A DNA stretch of 64,000 nt from CAZGUG01 sp964625335 (GTDB taxonomy: Bacteria > Bacillota > Clostridia > Ch29): positions 14,315 to 78,314 of the forward strand of contig CAZVBE010000009.1 in the NCBI GenBank assembly GCA_964625335.1, given 5' to 3'. Below the pieces are notes generated by a model. That model saw only the letters and a list, made by a program, of their open reading frames with translations, was not told the origin of the DNA and made no database searches. Both the position numbers and the translations under genes were made by a program. Positions 1 to 9,149 of this stretch are shown here, piece by piece. How positions within the stretch are numbered: the first letter of the stretch is position 1; the number at the start of each line of letters is the position of its first letter.

Positions 1-205
1 CATAGTCTGCAAATGCGCGGGGGTTGATCCATAAAGCCTCTATGCCGTTATTTGTTGCCCGCTCCAGCGCATAGGCCTTTTCTTTGTCCGAAACCACAAG
101 CTGCAGGTCTGCATTGTTTATTTGTCCGTTTTTCACACCGTCAATTAAAGACTGCAGGTTTGTACCCCTGCCGGATGCCAGCACCGCTATTTTAGTTTGG
201 GCCAT
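1..205 (-). CDS. purN: Phosphoribosylglycinamide formyltransferase, N-terminal part (runs off the window edge)
   Basis: Transfers a formyl group from 10-formyl-tetrahydrofolate to GAR, step 3 of de novo purine synthesis, in the cytoplasm. About 68 N-terminal residues are visible. They begin MAQTKIAVLASGRGTNLQSL, the typical PurN opening with the glycine/serine-rich phosphate-binding loop. The rest lies beyond the left edge. The ATG at 203-205 overlaps the purM stop by 19 nt, which fits translational coupling in the pur operon. The family is near-certain from this N-terminus; integrity of the remainder cannot be judged. Confidence 0.93.
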   Translation of the reverse strand, partial: MAQTKIAVLASGRGTNLQSLIDGVKNGQINNADLQLVVSDKEKAYALERATNNGIEALWINPRAFADY

Positions 206-1224
206 AGTTTAACTCCTCCGGTTCCGTTGGATATCCTGCCTATCACCTTGGCCCCGTCGCCCTTGAGTTCTTCCAGAAGCCTGTCGGTATGCTCCCGGGC
301 CACGGCCATAACAAGTCCTATTCCCATATTGAAGGTTTTGTACATTTCTTCCCCCCGGATATTGCCCAGGGTTTGAATATACCTGAAGATAGCCGGAACG
401 TCCCAACCGTCCAGGTATATGTCAGCCCTTAGCCCTGCCGGAATAACCCTCGGTATGTTCTCTGTAAATCCGCCCCCTGTGATATGCACTATGCCCTTCA
501 CATCCGCTGTTTTAAGGGCGCTTTCCACCTGTTTTACATAAATTCTGGTGGGTTTTATAAGTTCCTCTCCCAGGGTAGAGCCAAGGTCATCCACAAAGGT
601 TCCTGCCGTCATCCCTCCATTCTCAAACAGGACTTTTCGCACCAGCGAGTACCCGTTGCTGTGCAGTCCGGAAGAAGGCAACCCCACCAGCAGGTCCCCT
701 TCCTCTGTCCTGCTGCCGTCTATAATACTGTCCCTGTCCGCCATACCCACCACAAAGCCTGCCAGATCATACTCGCCCGGGCTGTAAAAGCCGGGCATTT
801 CTGCAGTTTCACCGCCAATAAGGGCACATCCTGCCTGGCAACAGCCCTCGGCAATACCCTTTACTATATCCGAAATCTTCCCGGGCTCCAGCTTTCCCGT
901 TGCTATATAGTCCAGGAAAAACAAAGGTTTTGCTCCCATACATGCAATGTCATTAACGCACATTGCAACGCAGTCTATTCCAACCGTATCGTGTTTGTCC
1001 ATCATAAAGGCAATCTTGAGCTTGGTACCCACACCGTCGGCACCCGAAACCAGCACCGGGCTTTTATAACCGGTAAGGTCTGGCTGGAAGGCGCCTCCGA
1101 ACCCTCCGATGCTGCCCATAACCCCCGGTATATGGGTTTTGGAAATATGCTGTTTTATCAGTTCCACCGCCCGGGCACCGGCGTCTATATCCACCCCTGA
1201 ATCCCTGTAGGATATTGTATCCAT
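187..1224 (-). CDS. purM: Phosphoribosylformylglycinamidine cyclo-ligase (AIR synthetase)
   Basis: ATP-dependent ring closure of FGAM to AIR, purine step 5. The protein has 345 residues, the usual length. Family signatures seen are the segment VSGADGVGTKLKIAF, then CVNDIACMGAKPLFFLDYI and GGETAEMPGFY, which build the ATP/substrate site shared with PurL. I start at the ATG at 1222-1224 (MDTISYRDSGVDID) because a GGGAGGG ribosome-binding site lies just upstream; a longer in-frame extension has no such support. It sits between purF (16-nt gap) and purN (19-nt overlap). Confidence 0.97.
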   Translation of the reverse strand: MDTISYRDSGVDIDAGARAVELIKQHISKTHIPGVMGSIGGFGGAFQPDLTGYKSPVLVSGADGVGTKLKIAFMMDKHDTVGIDCVAMCVNDIACMGAKPLFFLDYIATGKLEPGKISDIVKGIAEGCCQAGCALIGGETAEMPGFYSPGEYDLAGFVVGMADRDSIIDGSRTEEGDLLVGLPSSGLHSNGYSLVRKVLFENGGMTAGTFVDDLGSTLGEELIKPTRIYVKQVESALKTADVKGIVHITGGGFTENIPRVIPAGLRADIYLDGWDVPAIFRYIQTLGNIRGEEMYKTFNMGIGLVMAVAREHTDRLLEELKGDGAKVIGRISNGTGGVKLWPKLK

Positions 1225-1240
1225 AATAACCCTCCCACCT

Positions 1241-2617
1241 TTAAATCGGGTATCTCCCGCTGAAGCATGCATGACAGTACCCTGCACTGTTTCCGACTGC
1301 CTCCACAAGACCCTCAAGGCTCAAAAATCCCAGGCTGTCGGCTTCAATTTTATTCCTTATCTCTTCCACGCTGAAGTTAGCGCCCACCAGGCTGTCCCTG
1401 GAGGGAGTATCTATACCGAAATAGCAGGGATGCTGCACCGGCGGAGAGCTTACCCTGAAATGCACCTCCAGGGCCCCGGCGTTTTTGAGCATACTAACCA
1501 GATTACGGCTGGTTGTACCCCTTACTATCGAATCATCCACCATTACCACTCTCTTGCCCTTTACCATGTCATCAAGGACATTCAGTTTAAGGGCAACACT
1601 TATTTCACGCATTTTCTGTTTAGGCTGTATAAAGGTTCTGCCCACATACCGGTTTTTCACCAGGCCTTCCACAAAGGGAATGCCCGAGGCTTCCGAATAG
1701 CCTATGGCGGCTGCTGTGCCCGAATCCGGCACCGATATAACTATATCGGCATCCGCCGGATGCTCCCTGTAAAGCTTTGCACCGGCTCTCCTGCGGGTCA
1801 TATATATGTTTTTGCCTCCCATTACGCTGTCCGGCCTGCCAAAATATATGAATTCAAACACGCACAGACTGTTTACTCCGTTTGTCTGTACATTAAAGCT
1901 GTGCATGCCCTCTTTATCAATAACCACCACTTCGCCCGGAGCCACATCCCTTACCAGCTTTGCCCCCACCGTATCAAAGGCACAGCTTTCGGAGGACAGC
2001 ATATAACAGCCATCCTTCAGCCCTATGCTTAATGGACGTATTCCGTTGGGATCCCTTACCCCTATCAGGCGGTCACCGGTCATTATTATCAGGGCATAGG
2101 CCCCCTTTATGCAGTTCATTGTTTCCTTAACGGCTTCAAGTATATTTCCCCTGTCCTTGCGCGCCACCAGGTTTGCTATTACCTCGCTGTCCACCGAGGT
2201 CTGGAATATTACTCCCTCTTGCTCCAATTGCCCGCGCAGCTTATCGGCATTAACCAGATTACCGTTGTGGGCAAGGGCGATGCTCCCGTTTTTATATTTC
2301 ACCACCAAAGGCTGTGCATTTATTACATGGCTGTCTCCCATAGTGGAATACCTCACATGGCCGCAGGCAATACTGCCCTCTAATTCATCCAGTATCGCAT
2401 CATCAAACACCTCTGACACAAGGCCCATCTGCTTGTAGTGTTTTATTCTGCCTTCCCTGGCTACGGCTATACCGGCGCTTTCCTGGCCTCTGTGCTGGAG
2501 CGCATACATACCGTAATAGGTAGTCCTGGCCAGACTCCCGCCTTCCTTACCATATATACCGAAAACGCCGCATTCTTCCCGCAGTTTATCGCTTTCAATA
2601 TTTATTCCATTATGCAT
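1241..2617 (-). CDS. purF: Amidophosphoribosyltransferase
   Basis: Commits PRPP to purine synthesis by making phosphoribosylamine with glutamine as nitrogen donor. The protein is 458 residues. A short propeptide (MHNGINIESDKLREE) precedes CGVFGIYG, so the mature enzyme should start at the nucleophilic Cys, as in Bacillus-type PurF. The N-terminal Ntn glutaminase is followed by a phosphoribosyltransferase domain with the PRPP loop VVMVDDSIVRGTT. The segment YCHACFSGRYPI near the C-terminus resembles the Fe-S-ligating Cys region of Bacillus-type enzymes. ATG 2617 is chosen for the GGGGGG site 8 nt upstream; it overlaps the purL end by 16 nt. Feedback inhibition by purine nucleotides is known for the family. 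Confidence 0.97.
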   Translation of the reverse strand: MHNGINIESDKLREECGVFGIYGKEGGSLARTTYYGMYALQHRGQESAGIAVAREGRIKHYKQMGLVSEVFDDAILDELEGSIACGHVRYSTMGDSHVINAQPLVVKYKNGSIALAHNGNLVNADKLRGQLEQEGVIFQTSVDSEVIANLVARKDRGNILEAVKETMNCIKGAYALIIMTGDRLIGVRDPNGIRPLSIGLKDGCYMLSSESCAFDTVGAKLVRDVAPGEVVVIDKEGMHSFNVQTNGVNSLCVFEFIYFGRPDSVMGGKNIYMTRRRAGAKLYREHPADADIVISVPDSGTAAAIGYSEASGIPFVEGLVKNRYVGRTFIQPKQKMREISVALKLNVLDDMVKGKRVVMVDDSIVRGTTSRNLVSMLKNAGALEVHFRVSSPPVQHPCYFGIDTPSRDSLVGANFSVEEIRNKIEADSLGFLSLEGLVEAVGNSAGYCHACFSGRYPI

Positions 2618-4800
2618 TTTATAGCCCCCCGCCAATTGGTTTCAATATCCCTCACATCCAGCCCGATTTCTTTTTGCCCGGCAACTGTAATTTCGAGTTT
2701 TTCACCCTTTACCCGGCCAAGTTCCAAGACAGGCACGTCAAACCGGCCTACGATATTTTTCAGCTGTTCCAGCTTTCCCTTTTCAACCGTAACCAGTATT
2801 CTGGATTGGGTTTCGCCAAACAGCAGGAAATCCTTGCGGCCGCAGGTTTCAAACTCCACCTCGGCTCCGAGCCCTCCCGATATACAGCTCTCTGCAAGGG
2901 CTACCGCCATACCGCCTTCGCTGCAGTCATGGGCTGATTTCACCATACCGCTGTCTATCAGTTCAAGGCAGCAGTCCTGTAGCCTTTTTTCCTCATCAAG
3001 GTTAAGATTAGGGACACTTCCCTTTTCCAAACCATGAACAACCTTCAGGTATTCGCTGCCCCCGGCTTCTTCACCGTTTTTACCCAGCAGCACTATAATA
3101 TCCCCTTCGTCCTTAAAGGCCTGGGTTGTTATATTGGCCGTGTTTTCAACAAGTCCCACCATACCCACCACAGGAGTGGGGAATACGGCATGGGTATCAG
3201 TCTCGTTATAAAAGCTTACATTTCCGCTTATTACCGGCGTATCCAGCACCCGACATGCCTCGCTCATCCCCGATACCGCCTGGCGGAACTGCCAGAATAC
3301 ACCGGGTTTTTCCGGGTTGCCGAAATTGAGACCATCGGTTACCGCCAGCGGTCTAGCACCGCTGCATACAAGGTTCCGGGCAGCCTCGGCAATCGCAATA
3401 GCGCCGCCCACACCCGGGTTAAGGTAGCAGTACCTGCTGTTGCAGTCGGTGGTCAGGGCTATAGCCTTGTTTGTGCCCCTGATTCTTATAACCGCCGCAT
3501 CCGAGCCCGGGGCCACCGCAGTATTTGTCATCACCATATGGTCGTACTGCCTGTACACCCATTCCTTGCTGGCGATGCTGGGGCTTGCCAGCAGCTTCAT
3601 CAACACCCCGTTTAAATCGGCGGGAATTTCCAGCCTGTCCGCGTCCAAAACCCTAATCTGCTCCAGATAGGAAGGCTCTTTGTATTCCCTGTGATAAACA
3701 GGGGCTTCATCGGCCAGGGACTTTGCGGGGAGTCGTCCTACCACCTGCCCCTTATCCCGTACCGTAAGAATTCCGTCGTCCGTTACCCGTCCTATTACCG
3801 AGGAATGGAGGCCCCATTTCTCAAATACTCCGGTTACCTCCTCTTCCCTGCCTTTCTCCACTATCACAAGCATCCGTTCCTGGGACTCGGAAATCATAAC
3901 CTCCACCGGTATCATACCCGTTTCCCTTCGGGGCACCAGGTCCACGTCAATGTCCATGCCGCTGCCGCCTCTGCTGGCAGTTTCGCTGGAGGCTGATGTG
4001 AGCCCCGCCGCTCCCAGGTCCTGCACGCCTATCACGCAGCCGGTATCAAACAGCTCAAGACAAGCCTCCAATAGCAGCTTTTCCATAAAGGGGTCTCCAA
4101 CCTGTACCGCCGAACGGTTTTCCTGGGATTCCTGGTTCAGTTCCGTGGATGCAAAGCTGGCGCCGCCCATACCATCCCTGCCGGTCGGCGCGCCCACAAT
4201 CATCACGGCATTCCCCGCCCCTGAGGCGGTGCCCTTCTTAATATCCTTATGCCTTATAATGCCCACACACATGGCGTTAACCAAGGGGTTTCCCTTATAA
4301 CAATCATTGAAATACACTTCTCCGCCCACGGTGGGTATACCTATACAGTTTCCGTACCCGCCAATACCCGCCACGACATTTTCGAACAGGTATTTTGTCC
4401 TGTCGTTATCGAGTTCTCCAAACCGCAGCGAATTAAGCAGCGCCACAGGCCTTGCGCCCATTGTAAAGATATCCCTTATAATTCCTCCTGCGCCGGTGGC
4501 CGCTCCCTGGTAGGGTTCCACCGCCGACGGGTGGTTGTGGCTTTCTATTTTCATTACCACCGCGAGGCCGTCACCTATATCCACTATACCGGCGTTTTCC
4601 CCCGGGCCCTGCAGCACCCTTTGACCGGAAGTAGGAAACATCCTCAACACCGGCTTGGAGTTTTTATAGCTGCAGTGCTCCGACCACATGACGCCGTACA
4701 GGTTTAATTCCAGGTTATTGGGCTGTCTGCCGAGGATGTCCACGATCCTGCCGTATTCCCCGGAGGTAAGTCCTACTTTTTCGTAGGCCTTCTTATCCAT
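2602..4800 (-). CDS. purL: FGAM synthase subunit II (small PurL)
   Basis: Synthetase subunit of phosphoribosylformylglycinamidine synthase, purine step 4, acting in a complex with PurS and PurQ. The 732 residues match the small Gram-positive PurL rather than the ~1300-residue enterobacterial fusion. Seen are the SEHCSYKNSKP motif near residue 40, a glycine-rich MKIESHNHPSAVEP nucleotide segment, and the second-half motif HDCSEGGMAVALAE. The start overlaps the purQ stop by 8 nt. Its neighbours purS and purQ are exactly the required partners. Confidence 0.98.
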   Translation of the reverse strand: MDKKAYEKVGLTSGEYGRIVDILGRQPNNLELNLYGVMWSEHCSYKNSKPVLRMFPTSGQRVLQGPGENAGIVDIGDGLAVVMKIESHNHPSAVEPYQGAATGAGGIIRDIFTMGARPVALLNSLRFGELDNDRTKYLFENVVAGIGGYGNCIGIPTVGGEVYFNDCYKGNPLVNAMCVGIIRHKDIKKGTASGAGNAVMIVGAPTGRDGMGGASFASTELNQESQENRSAVQVGDPFMEKLLLEACLELFDTGCVIGVQDLGAAGLTSASSETASRGGSGMDIDVDLVPRRETGMIPVEVMISESQERMLVIVEKGREEEVTGVFEKWGLHSSVIGRVTDDGILTVRDKGQVVGRLPAKSLADEAPVYHREYKEPSYLEQIRVLDADRLEIPADLNGVLMKLLASPSIASKEWVYRQYDHMVMTNTAVAPGSDAAVIRIRGTNKAIALTTDCNSRYCYLNPGVGGAIAIAEAARNLVCSGARPLAVTDGLNFGNPEKPGVFWQFRQAVSGMSEACRVLDTPVISGNVSFYNETDTHAVFPTPVVGMVGLVENTANITTQAFKDEGDIIVLLGKNGEEAGGSEYLKVVHGLEKGSVPNLNLDEEKRLQDCCLELIDSGMVKSAHDCSEGGMAVALAESCISGGLGAEVEFETCGRKDFLLFGETQSRILVTVEKGKLEQLKNIVGRFDVPVLELGRVKGEKLEITVAGQKEIGLDVRDIETNWRGAIKCIME

Positions 4801-5500
4801 TGATAACGCCCCCCTTCAGGTAGTTTACCATAGATTTCAAAATAACGATTCCATCTTCATTGCCCAGTATCTTCTCCATACATCTTTCGGGGTGCGGCAT
4901 CATCCCAAGGACATTACCCTCCCGGTTGCATACACCCGCTATATTTCCGAGAGACCCGTTGGGGTTTGCCTTATCTGTGACATGCCCCTGCGCATCACAG
5001 TACCTGAATACAATTTGATTGTTTTCTTTCATGCTTTTTAAGGTCTCATCGTCTACATAATAGTTGCCGTCCCCGTGGGCTACCGGAATTTTGAGCACCT
5101 GCTCCCCGCTGCAGAGGTTTGTAAAGGGAGTATTGGTGTTTTCAGTCTTCAAAAACACGTTATCGCATATAAACTTCATGTTTTTGTTACGAAGCAGTGC
5201 TCCCGGCAGGAGACCCGCCTCTGTAAGAACCTGAAACCCGTTACAGATACCAATCACCGGTTTCCCGCTGTGAGCAAACTCCAAAACGCTGTCCATAACA
5301 GGAGAAAAACGCGCAATAGCGCCGCACCGGAGGTAATCGCCGTACGAAAACCCTCCCGGCAGCACTATGCAGTCAAAATAATTCAAATCCTTTGTACCGT
5401 GCCAGATATATTCGGTATCCTGTCCCAAAACATCCCTCAGGGCATAATAGCAGTCTGTAACACAGTTTGAACCCGGGAAAATTACTACTCCAAACTTCAT
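4793..5500 (-). CDS. purQ: FGAM synthase subunit I (glutaminase)
   Basis: Class I glutamine amidotransferase that feeds ammonia to PurL. The protein is 235 residues. The nucleophile Cys lies in IGICNGFQVL and the catalytic His-Glu in MMPHPERCM. FPGSNCVTD at the N-terminus and PGGFSYGDYLRCGAIA are typical of PurQ. It lies 2 nt after purS and overlaps purL by 8 nt, so the three subunits are probably made in a coupled fashion. Confidence 0.98.
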   Translation of the reverse strand: MKFGVVIFPGSNCVTDCYYALRDVLGQDTEYIWHGTKDLNYFDCIVLPGGFSYGDYLRCGAIARFSPVMDSVLEFAHSGKPVIGICNGFQVLTEAGLLPGALLRNKNMKFICDNVFLKTENTNTPFTNLCSGEQVLKIPVAHGDGNYYVDDETLKSMKENNQIVFRYCDAQGHVTDKANPNGSLGNIAGVCNREGNVLGMMPHPERCMEKILGNEDGIVILKSMVNYLKGGVING

Positions 5501-5502
5501 GG

Positions 5503-5751
5503 CTATACCTCCAGTATATCGTAAGAGTAATCCTCAATTACCGTGTTTGCCAGCAGTGTTTCACACATATCCCTAACCTTTTTCTCGGCCTTGGCCCGGT
5601 CTTTTTCTTCCAGTTTAAGCTCTATAAGCTTGCCCATCCGGACATCCTTAACGCCGTTGTATTTCATAGACAGCAGAGCTTCCCTTACGGCGTTTCCCTG
5701 GGGATCGGCTATACTTTTCTTTAATGTGACAAAAACCTTTGCATAAAACAT
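5503..5751 (-). CDS. purS: FGAM synthase accessory subunit
   Basis: Small (82 residues) structural subunit that joins PurL to PurQ and helps transfer ammonia. The sequence (MFYAKVFVTLKKSIADPQGN, then YNGVKDVRMGKLIELKLEE) is the classic PurS ferredoxin-like fold. It lies 1 nt after purC and 2 nt before purQ. Its presence explains the short purL. Confidence 0.97.
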   Translation of the reverse strand: MFYAKVFVTLKKSIADPQGNAVREALLSMKYNGVKDVRMGKLIELKLEEKDRAKAEKKVRDMCETLLANTVIEDYSYDILEV

Positions 5752-5752
5752 A

Positions 5753-6463
5753 TTATTTCCCTCCCAAAAGTCTTTCCAATACTTGATGGTAACTTTCCTC
5801 CACCCTTCCTAAGTCCCGTCTGAACCTGTCCTTATCCAGCTTTTCATCAGTGTGAGTATCCCAGAGCCTGCAGGTGTCGGGAGATATTTCATCCGCCAGT
5901 ATCAGTTCGCCGTTATGCCTGCCAAATTCCAGTTTGAAGTCCACCAGTTTAATGCCGGCCTTTTTAAACCTTTCCTTCAGGATGTCGTTTATTCTTAAAG
6001 CCATTTCCTTTATTTTGTCAACCTCCCCGGGAGTGGCCAGCCCCATTGCCTCGATATGGTATTCATTAATCATAGGGTCGCCCAGTTCATCATTCTTGTA
6101 GCAAAACTCCAGCACGGTTACCGGAAGCGCGGTTCCCTCCTCTATCCCAAGCCTTTTGGACAGCGACCCGGCTGCAGTGCTTCTTACAAGCACCTCGATG
6201 GGTACAATTTCCACGCTTTTTACCAGCATGTTCCGATCGTCCATTTTACTGATGAAGTGGGTGGGAATCCCCCGGGCCTCAATGACCTCAAACAAATAGG
6301 CGGACATGGTATTGTTAACAACACCCTTGTCCACTATAGTACCCTTTTTAAGCCCGTTAAAGGCTGTGGCATCGTCCTTGTATTCGATTATATATTTGCC
6401 GCTTTCGGATGTCCTGTATACTTTTTTTGCTTTACCTTCATAGAGTTTTTCTAATCTTTCCAT
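5753..6463 (-). CDS. purC: SAICAR synthetase
   Basis: Condenses CAIR with aspartate using ATP. The protein is 236 residues, the standard size. YEGKAKKVY near residue 8 is the ATP-binding N-terminal motif. VVPIE-like (EIVPIEVLVRSTAAGS) and DEISPDTCRLWD are the PurC signatures. The start overlaps the purE stop by 13 nt. No unusual residues were seen. Confidence 0.98.
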   Translation of the reverse strand: MERLEKLYEGKAKKVYRTSESGKYIIEYKDDATAFNGLKKGTIVDKGVVNNTMSAYLFEVIEARGIPTHFISKMDDRNMLVKSVEIVPIEVLVRSTAAGSLSKRLGIEEGTALPVTVLEFCYKNDELGDPMINEYHIEAMGLATPGEVDKIKEMALRINDILKERFKKAGIKLVDFKLEFGRHNGELILADEISPDTCRLWDTHTDEKLDKDRFRRDLGRVEESYHQVLERLLGGK

Positions 6464-6954
6464 TTCTTCGCCTCCCCCCGCACCTTGGCATCCTTTTCCT
6501 TAACTTTTTCGGCCATTTCTTCCCTGTAAGCTTTCAGTCCGGGTGCCAGTTCCGGGTATTTCAGCGCAAGCATCTGTACCGCAAGCAAAGCTGCGTTTTC
6601 GCTTCCGTTTATAGCCACGGTGGCCACCGGTATACCGGCGGGCATCTGTACTATCGACAGAAGGGAATCCAGTCCGTCCATGGTAGACGACTTTACCGGT
6701 ATTCCTATAACCGGAACCGATGTAAGCGCCGCAAGCACCCCGGGAAGATGGGCGGCTTTTCCGGCGGCCGCAATAATAACCTCCACTCCCGTCTGCCCGG
6801 TCTCCCTGGCGAATTCCACCGCCATATCAGGAGTCCTGTGGGCCGAAATCACCCTGACCTCCCTTTCAATACCGAAGCGGTCAAGTATCGTAATGGCTTT
6901 TTCCACAACCGGAAGGTCTGAATCGCTTCCCATTACAACTGCAACCTTTGGCAT
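6451..6954 (-). CDS. purE: N5-carboxyaminoimidazole ribonucleotide mutase (PurE class I)
   Basis: First gene of the operon; interconverts N5-CAIR and CAIR. The protein is 167 residues, with VVMGSDSDLPV near the N-terminus and the motif SAHRTPD containing the catalytic His. A purK gene is not adjacent, so the N5-CAIR-forming step must be encoded elsewhere or be replaced. Transcription is expected to be switched by the guanine riboswitch just upstream. Confidence 0.97.
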   Translation of the reverse strand: MPKVAVVMGSDSDLPVVEKAITILDRFGIEREVRVISAHRTPDMAVEFARETGQTGVEVIIAAAGKAAHLPGVLAALTSVPVIGIPVKSSTMDGLDSLLSIVQMPAGIPVATVAINGSENAALLAVQMLALKYPELAPGLKAYREEMAEKVKEKDAKVRGEAKKWKD

Positions 6955-6983
6955 AGCATAAACCCCTCTCCTGATAAATAGAT

Positions 6984-7022
6984 AACCCTGCCGGAGTATA
7001 CAGGTGAAACCTCCGCAGGGTT
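6984..7022 (-). terminator. Riboswitch expression-platform terminator before purE
   Basis: On the minus strand AACCCTGC-GGAG pairs with CTCC-G-GCAGGGTT (12 pairs, one bulged G), followed by a modest U-rich run (ATCTATTTAT). It lies between the guanine aptamer and purE, as expected for guanine-triggered premature termination. The pairing is read from sequence; function is inferred. Confidence 0.75.
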
Positions 7023-7079
7023 TTGTTTACGGGGGGTACGAAATTCGTACGCAGATTTGCCAAAATACAAATCCGCTTT

Positions 7080-7149
7080 CACCCATAGTCAGGCAATTTA
7101 CGGTCGCCTGGTAGAGACTTGCGGGCCAATCCCCGCCATTATATGAGTG
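7080..7149 (-). promoter_or_regulatory. Guanine (purine-class) riboswitch aptamer
   Basis: Read on the minus strand, P1 is CACTCAT / ATGGGTG. The conserved core pieces TATAATGGCGGGGATTGG, AAGTCTCTACC, CCGTAAA and GACTATG appear in order. The nucleotide equivalent to position 74 is C (GACTATG, not GATTATG), which in this family means guanine/hypoxanthine rather than adenine. It controls purE and the operon behind it. Confidence 0.95.
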
Positions 7150-7180
7150 AAACAAATTATTAGCTTGTCATTTCACTTTT

Positions 7181-7209
7181 ATCTTAACAAACCGCCCTAT
7201 CGGTGTCAA
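7181..7209 (-). promoter_or_regulatory. Sigma-A promoter of the pur operon
   Basis: A perfect -35 TTGACA (7204-7209, minus strand), a 17-nt spacer and -10 TAAGAT (7181-7186) lie directly upstream of the riboswitch, so the transcript would begin about 25 nt before P1. Confidence 0.85.
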
Positions 7210-7267
7210 TAAAAATAACGAATAAATTATGTAAAAATCATGGTTTTGTATAGTATAAACCGAACAT

Positions 7268-7292
7268 TAGTTAGTATTATAACTAACAATAT
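7268..7292. repeat. Inverted repeat between apgM and the pur promoter
   Basis: The palindrome TTAGTTAG-TATTA-TAACTAA is centred in the A+T-rich gap (7210-7444). No T-run follows on the minus strand, so I do not call it the apgM terminator. No gene is seen in this gap. Confidence 0.4.
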
Positions 7293-7444
7293 TCGTAATA
7301 TCCCATATAAACATCTGCGGACATATTTCCTGCCCAGGGTAATGCAACAAGGAACGGTTTTGGTTTTGTCGCATTCTGTCCCTTTTTCGCCCTGGAAAGG
7401 TAATATAAGGTTTAGGTTTTGCAGACGGTGTCTTCCCCGTGTTT

Positions 7445-8656
7445 TTATGCGCCGTATTTGTCAAGACGCAGGGCGTTTGACAGCAGAAGAGGCATCAGGT
7501 GCTTGCTTTCGAAGAATCCGAGGCCGCCTATATTGCACTGGTTTTCGGTAAAGCGCACCGCATCGTCGGCCCCACTAAACCGGGAATTCACAAGAACCGG
7601 CACCGGATGCCAGCTGTGGGAGCGCATGGGGCACGGCGATGAATGGTCGCCGGTAATGGCCAGTACGCTTGGCCTCTTGTCTAAAAGTATCGGCAGCGCT
7701 TTGTCCACTTTCTCAATCACGCTTACCTTGGTAAGGAACTCTCCGTCCTCACCGGCCTGGTCGGTTCCCTTTACGTGAATAAAGAAAAAGTCGTACTTAT
7801 TATGAAATTCTATATATGTTTTAAACAGACCTTCAATGGAATCCGGAGCGGTCAAAAGGGTCATTCCCAACAGGTCGGCTATTCCCCTGTACATGGGATA
7901 GGAGGCTATGGCTGCGGCCTCCAGTTTGTATTTCTCCTTAAAACCCGGAATCTTAGGCCTTGCCGATATACCCCTTAAAAGAATCCCGTTGGCCGGATGC
8001 TGATCCTTAATAAGGTTTCTGGCTTTATCCAAAAATTTGTTAATAATACCTGCCGTATACGCCGCCTCCTCTTTCTGTTCCCTGGCCTTAAGGGGTGCAA
8101 GGCCTTCGTTCTGTGGGTCGGTATCATATATCGCAGGGTTTAAATTGTCACCCCTCAGTATAACCACAAACCTGTGCCCCTTGCCCGGTTCAATTATTAT
8201 CTCAACACCGTCTATTTCCTTTATTTGACTCAATATACCGCACAGCTGGGTTGTTTTTTCGGTGGGTATTCTCCCCGCCCTTCTGTCTGCTATCAGTCCA
8301 TCGCTGTCAAGGGTGGCAAAGTTTGCCCTGGCTGCAACATCGTTATGTTTCAATGCCACGCCCAGCCCGACGGCCTCCAGCACTCCTCTGCCTATTACCA
8401 CTTCCAGCGGGTCATACCCGAAAATCCCCAGATGCCCTGGACCGCTGCCGGGGGTTATGCCCGGCAAAACCGGAATGTGTCTGCCGCATACCGATTCCCT
8501 TGTAAGAGCATCAATATTGGGCGTGTTTGCGTACTCCAGGGGCGTCTTATTATCAAACCCGGGACTGCGGATATCCCCAAGCCCGTCCATTACCACCATC
8601 ACCATCTTGGAATTGTTCTCCTTGATAAGGCCTTCCAGAATGTTATCAGTGTCCAT
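7445..8656 (-). CDS. apgM: Cofactor-independent phosphoglycerate mutase, archaeal-type (ApgM)
   Basis: Interconverts 3- and 2-phosphoglycerate in glycolysis/gluconeogenesis. The protein is 403 residues, typical of the ApgM branch of the alkaline phosphatase superfamily and shorter than the ~510-residue GpmI. Seen are VVMDGLGD at residues 21-28 (metal-binding Asp), the ITPGSGPGHLGIFGYDP segment with the presumed catalytic Ser, and AITGDHSSPC near the C-terminus with further metal ligands. AGGAGG lies 8 nt before ATG. It is on the pur strand but ~240 nt of non-coding DNA containing the pur promoter separate it, so it is probably transcribed independently. Confidence 0.94.
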   Translation of the reverse strand: MDTDNILEGLIKENNSKMVMVVMDGLGDIRSPGFDNKTPLEYANTPNIDALTRESVCGRHIPVLPGITPGSGPGHLGIFGYDPLEVVIGRGVLEAVGLGVALKHNDVAARANFATLDSDGLIADRRAGRIPTEKTTQLCGILSQIKEIDGVEIIIEPGKGHRFVVILRGDNLNPAIYDTDPQNEGLAPLKAREQKEEAAYTAGIINKFLDKARNLIKDQHPANGILLRGISARPKIPGFKEKYKLEAAAIASYPMYRGIADLLGMTLLTAPDSIEGLFKTYIEFHNKYDFFFIHVKGTDQAGEDGEFLTKVSVIEKVDKALPILLDKRPSVLAITGDHSSPCPMRSHSWHPVPVLVNSRFSGADDAVRFTENQCNIGGLGFFESKHLMPLLLSNALRLDKYGA

Positions 8657-9149
8657 ATTCTAATCCTCCTGTTTTAATAATCTTACCCACTGCTCCTGAT
8701 TTTTATCCTTGATCGCTCTCTTGAACCCTTTTCCAAACAACTTTGTCTAGGCAGTATAGCTTGTGATATTTCTTTAGTTCCTTCCGAAAAAGTGGGGCTG
8801 AAATGCCAATAATATCAATAACAAAAAGGTGTTCTCAGCCTGATGGAGAATCTTTGATGTGGATAAAACCAAGGATAACCGCAAAGCTTGATTGTCTCCA
8901 AGAATATAATACACTATATTTGCCAATGCGTAAATGCCATCACGCTGCCATAAAAGCGGCCTGTTCCATTGAGATTCGTATATTTGGGTTTGTGGTAATA
9001 GCTGCAATAGATTTCTTTGCCTTGAAACTTCGCTTATTAGGAAGTACAATTAAATTGCGCCAAAAAATGTTTCCAAACCTACCGGCGGCATGCCCAAAAA
9101 ATGTTATGTCATAATAACTACCTGCATTTGTAAATAAGGAGGCAAGGGA
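8657..9149. other. About 490 bp with no intact gene (possible decayed ORF)
   Basis: The apgM ribosome-binding site occupies 8657-8668 and the start signals of the next plus-strand gene 9135-9149. Between them the minus strand has two open stretches in different frames that meet near 8940 (one ends ...SMEQAAFMAA-stop, the other continues in a shifted frame to a stop near 8774). They could be one broken coding region, perhaps a transposase remnant, but I recognise no family motif and cannot support a function. Confidence 0.3.
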
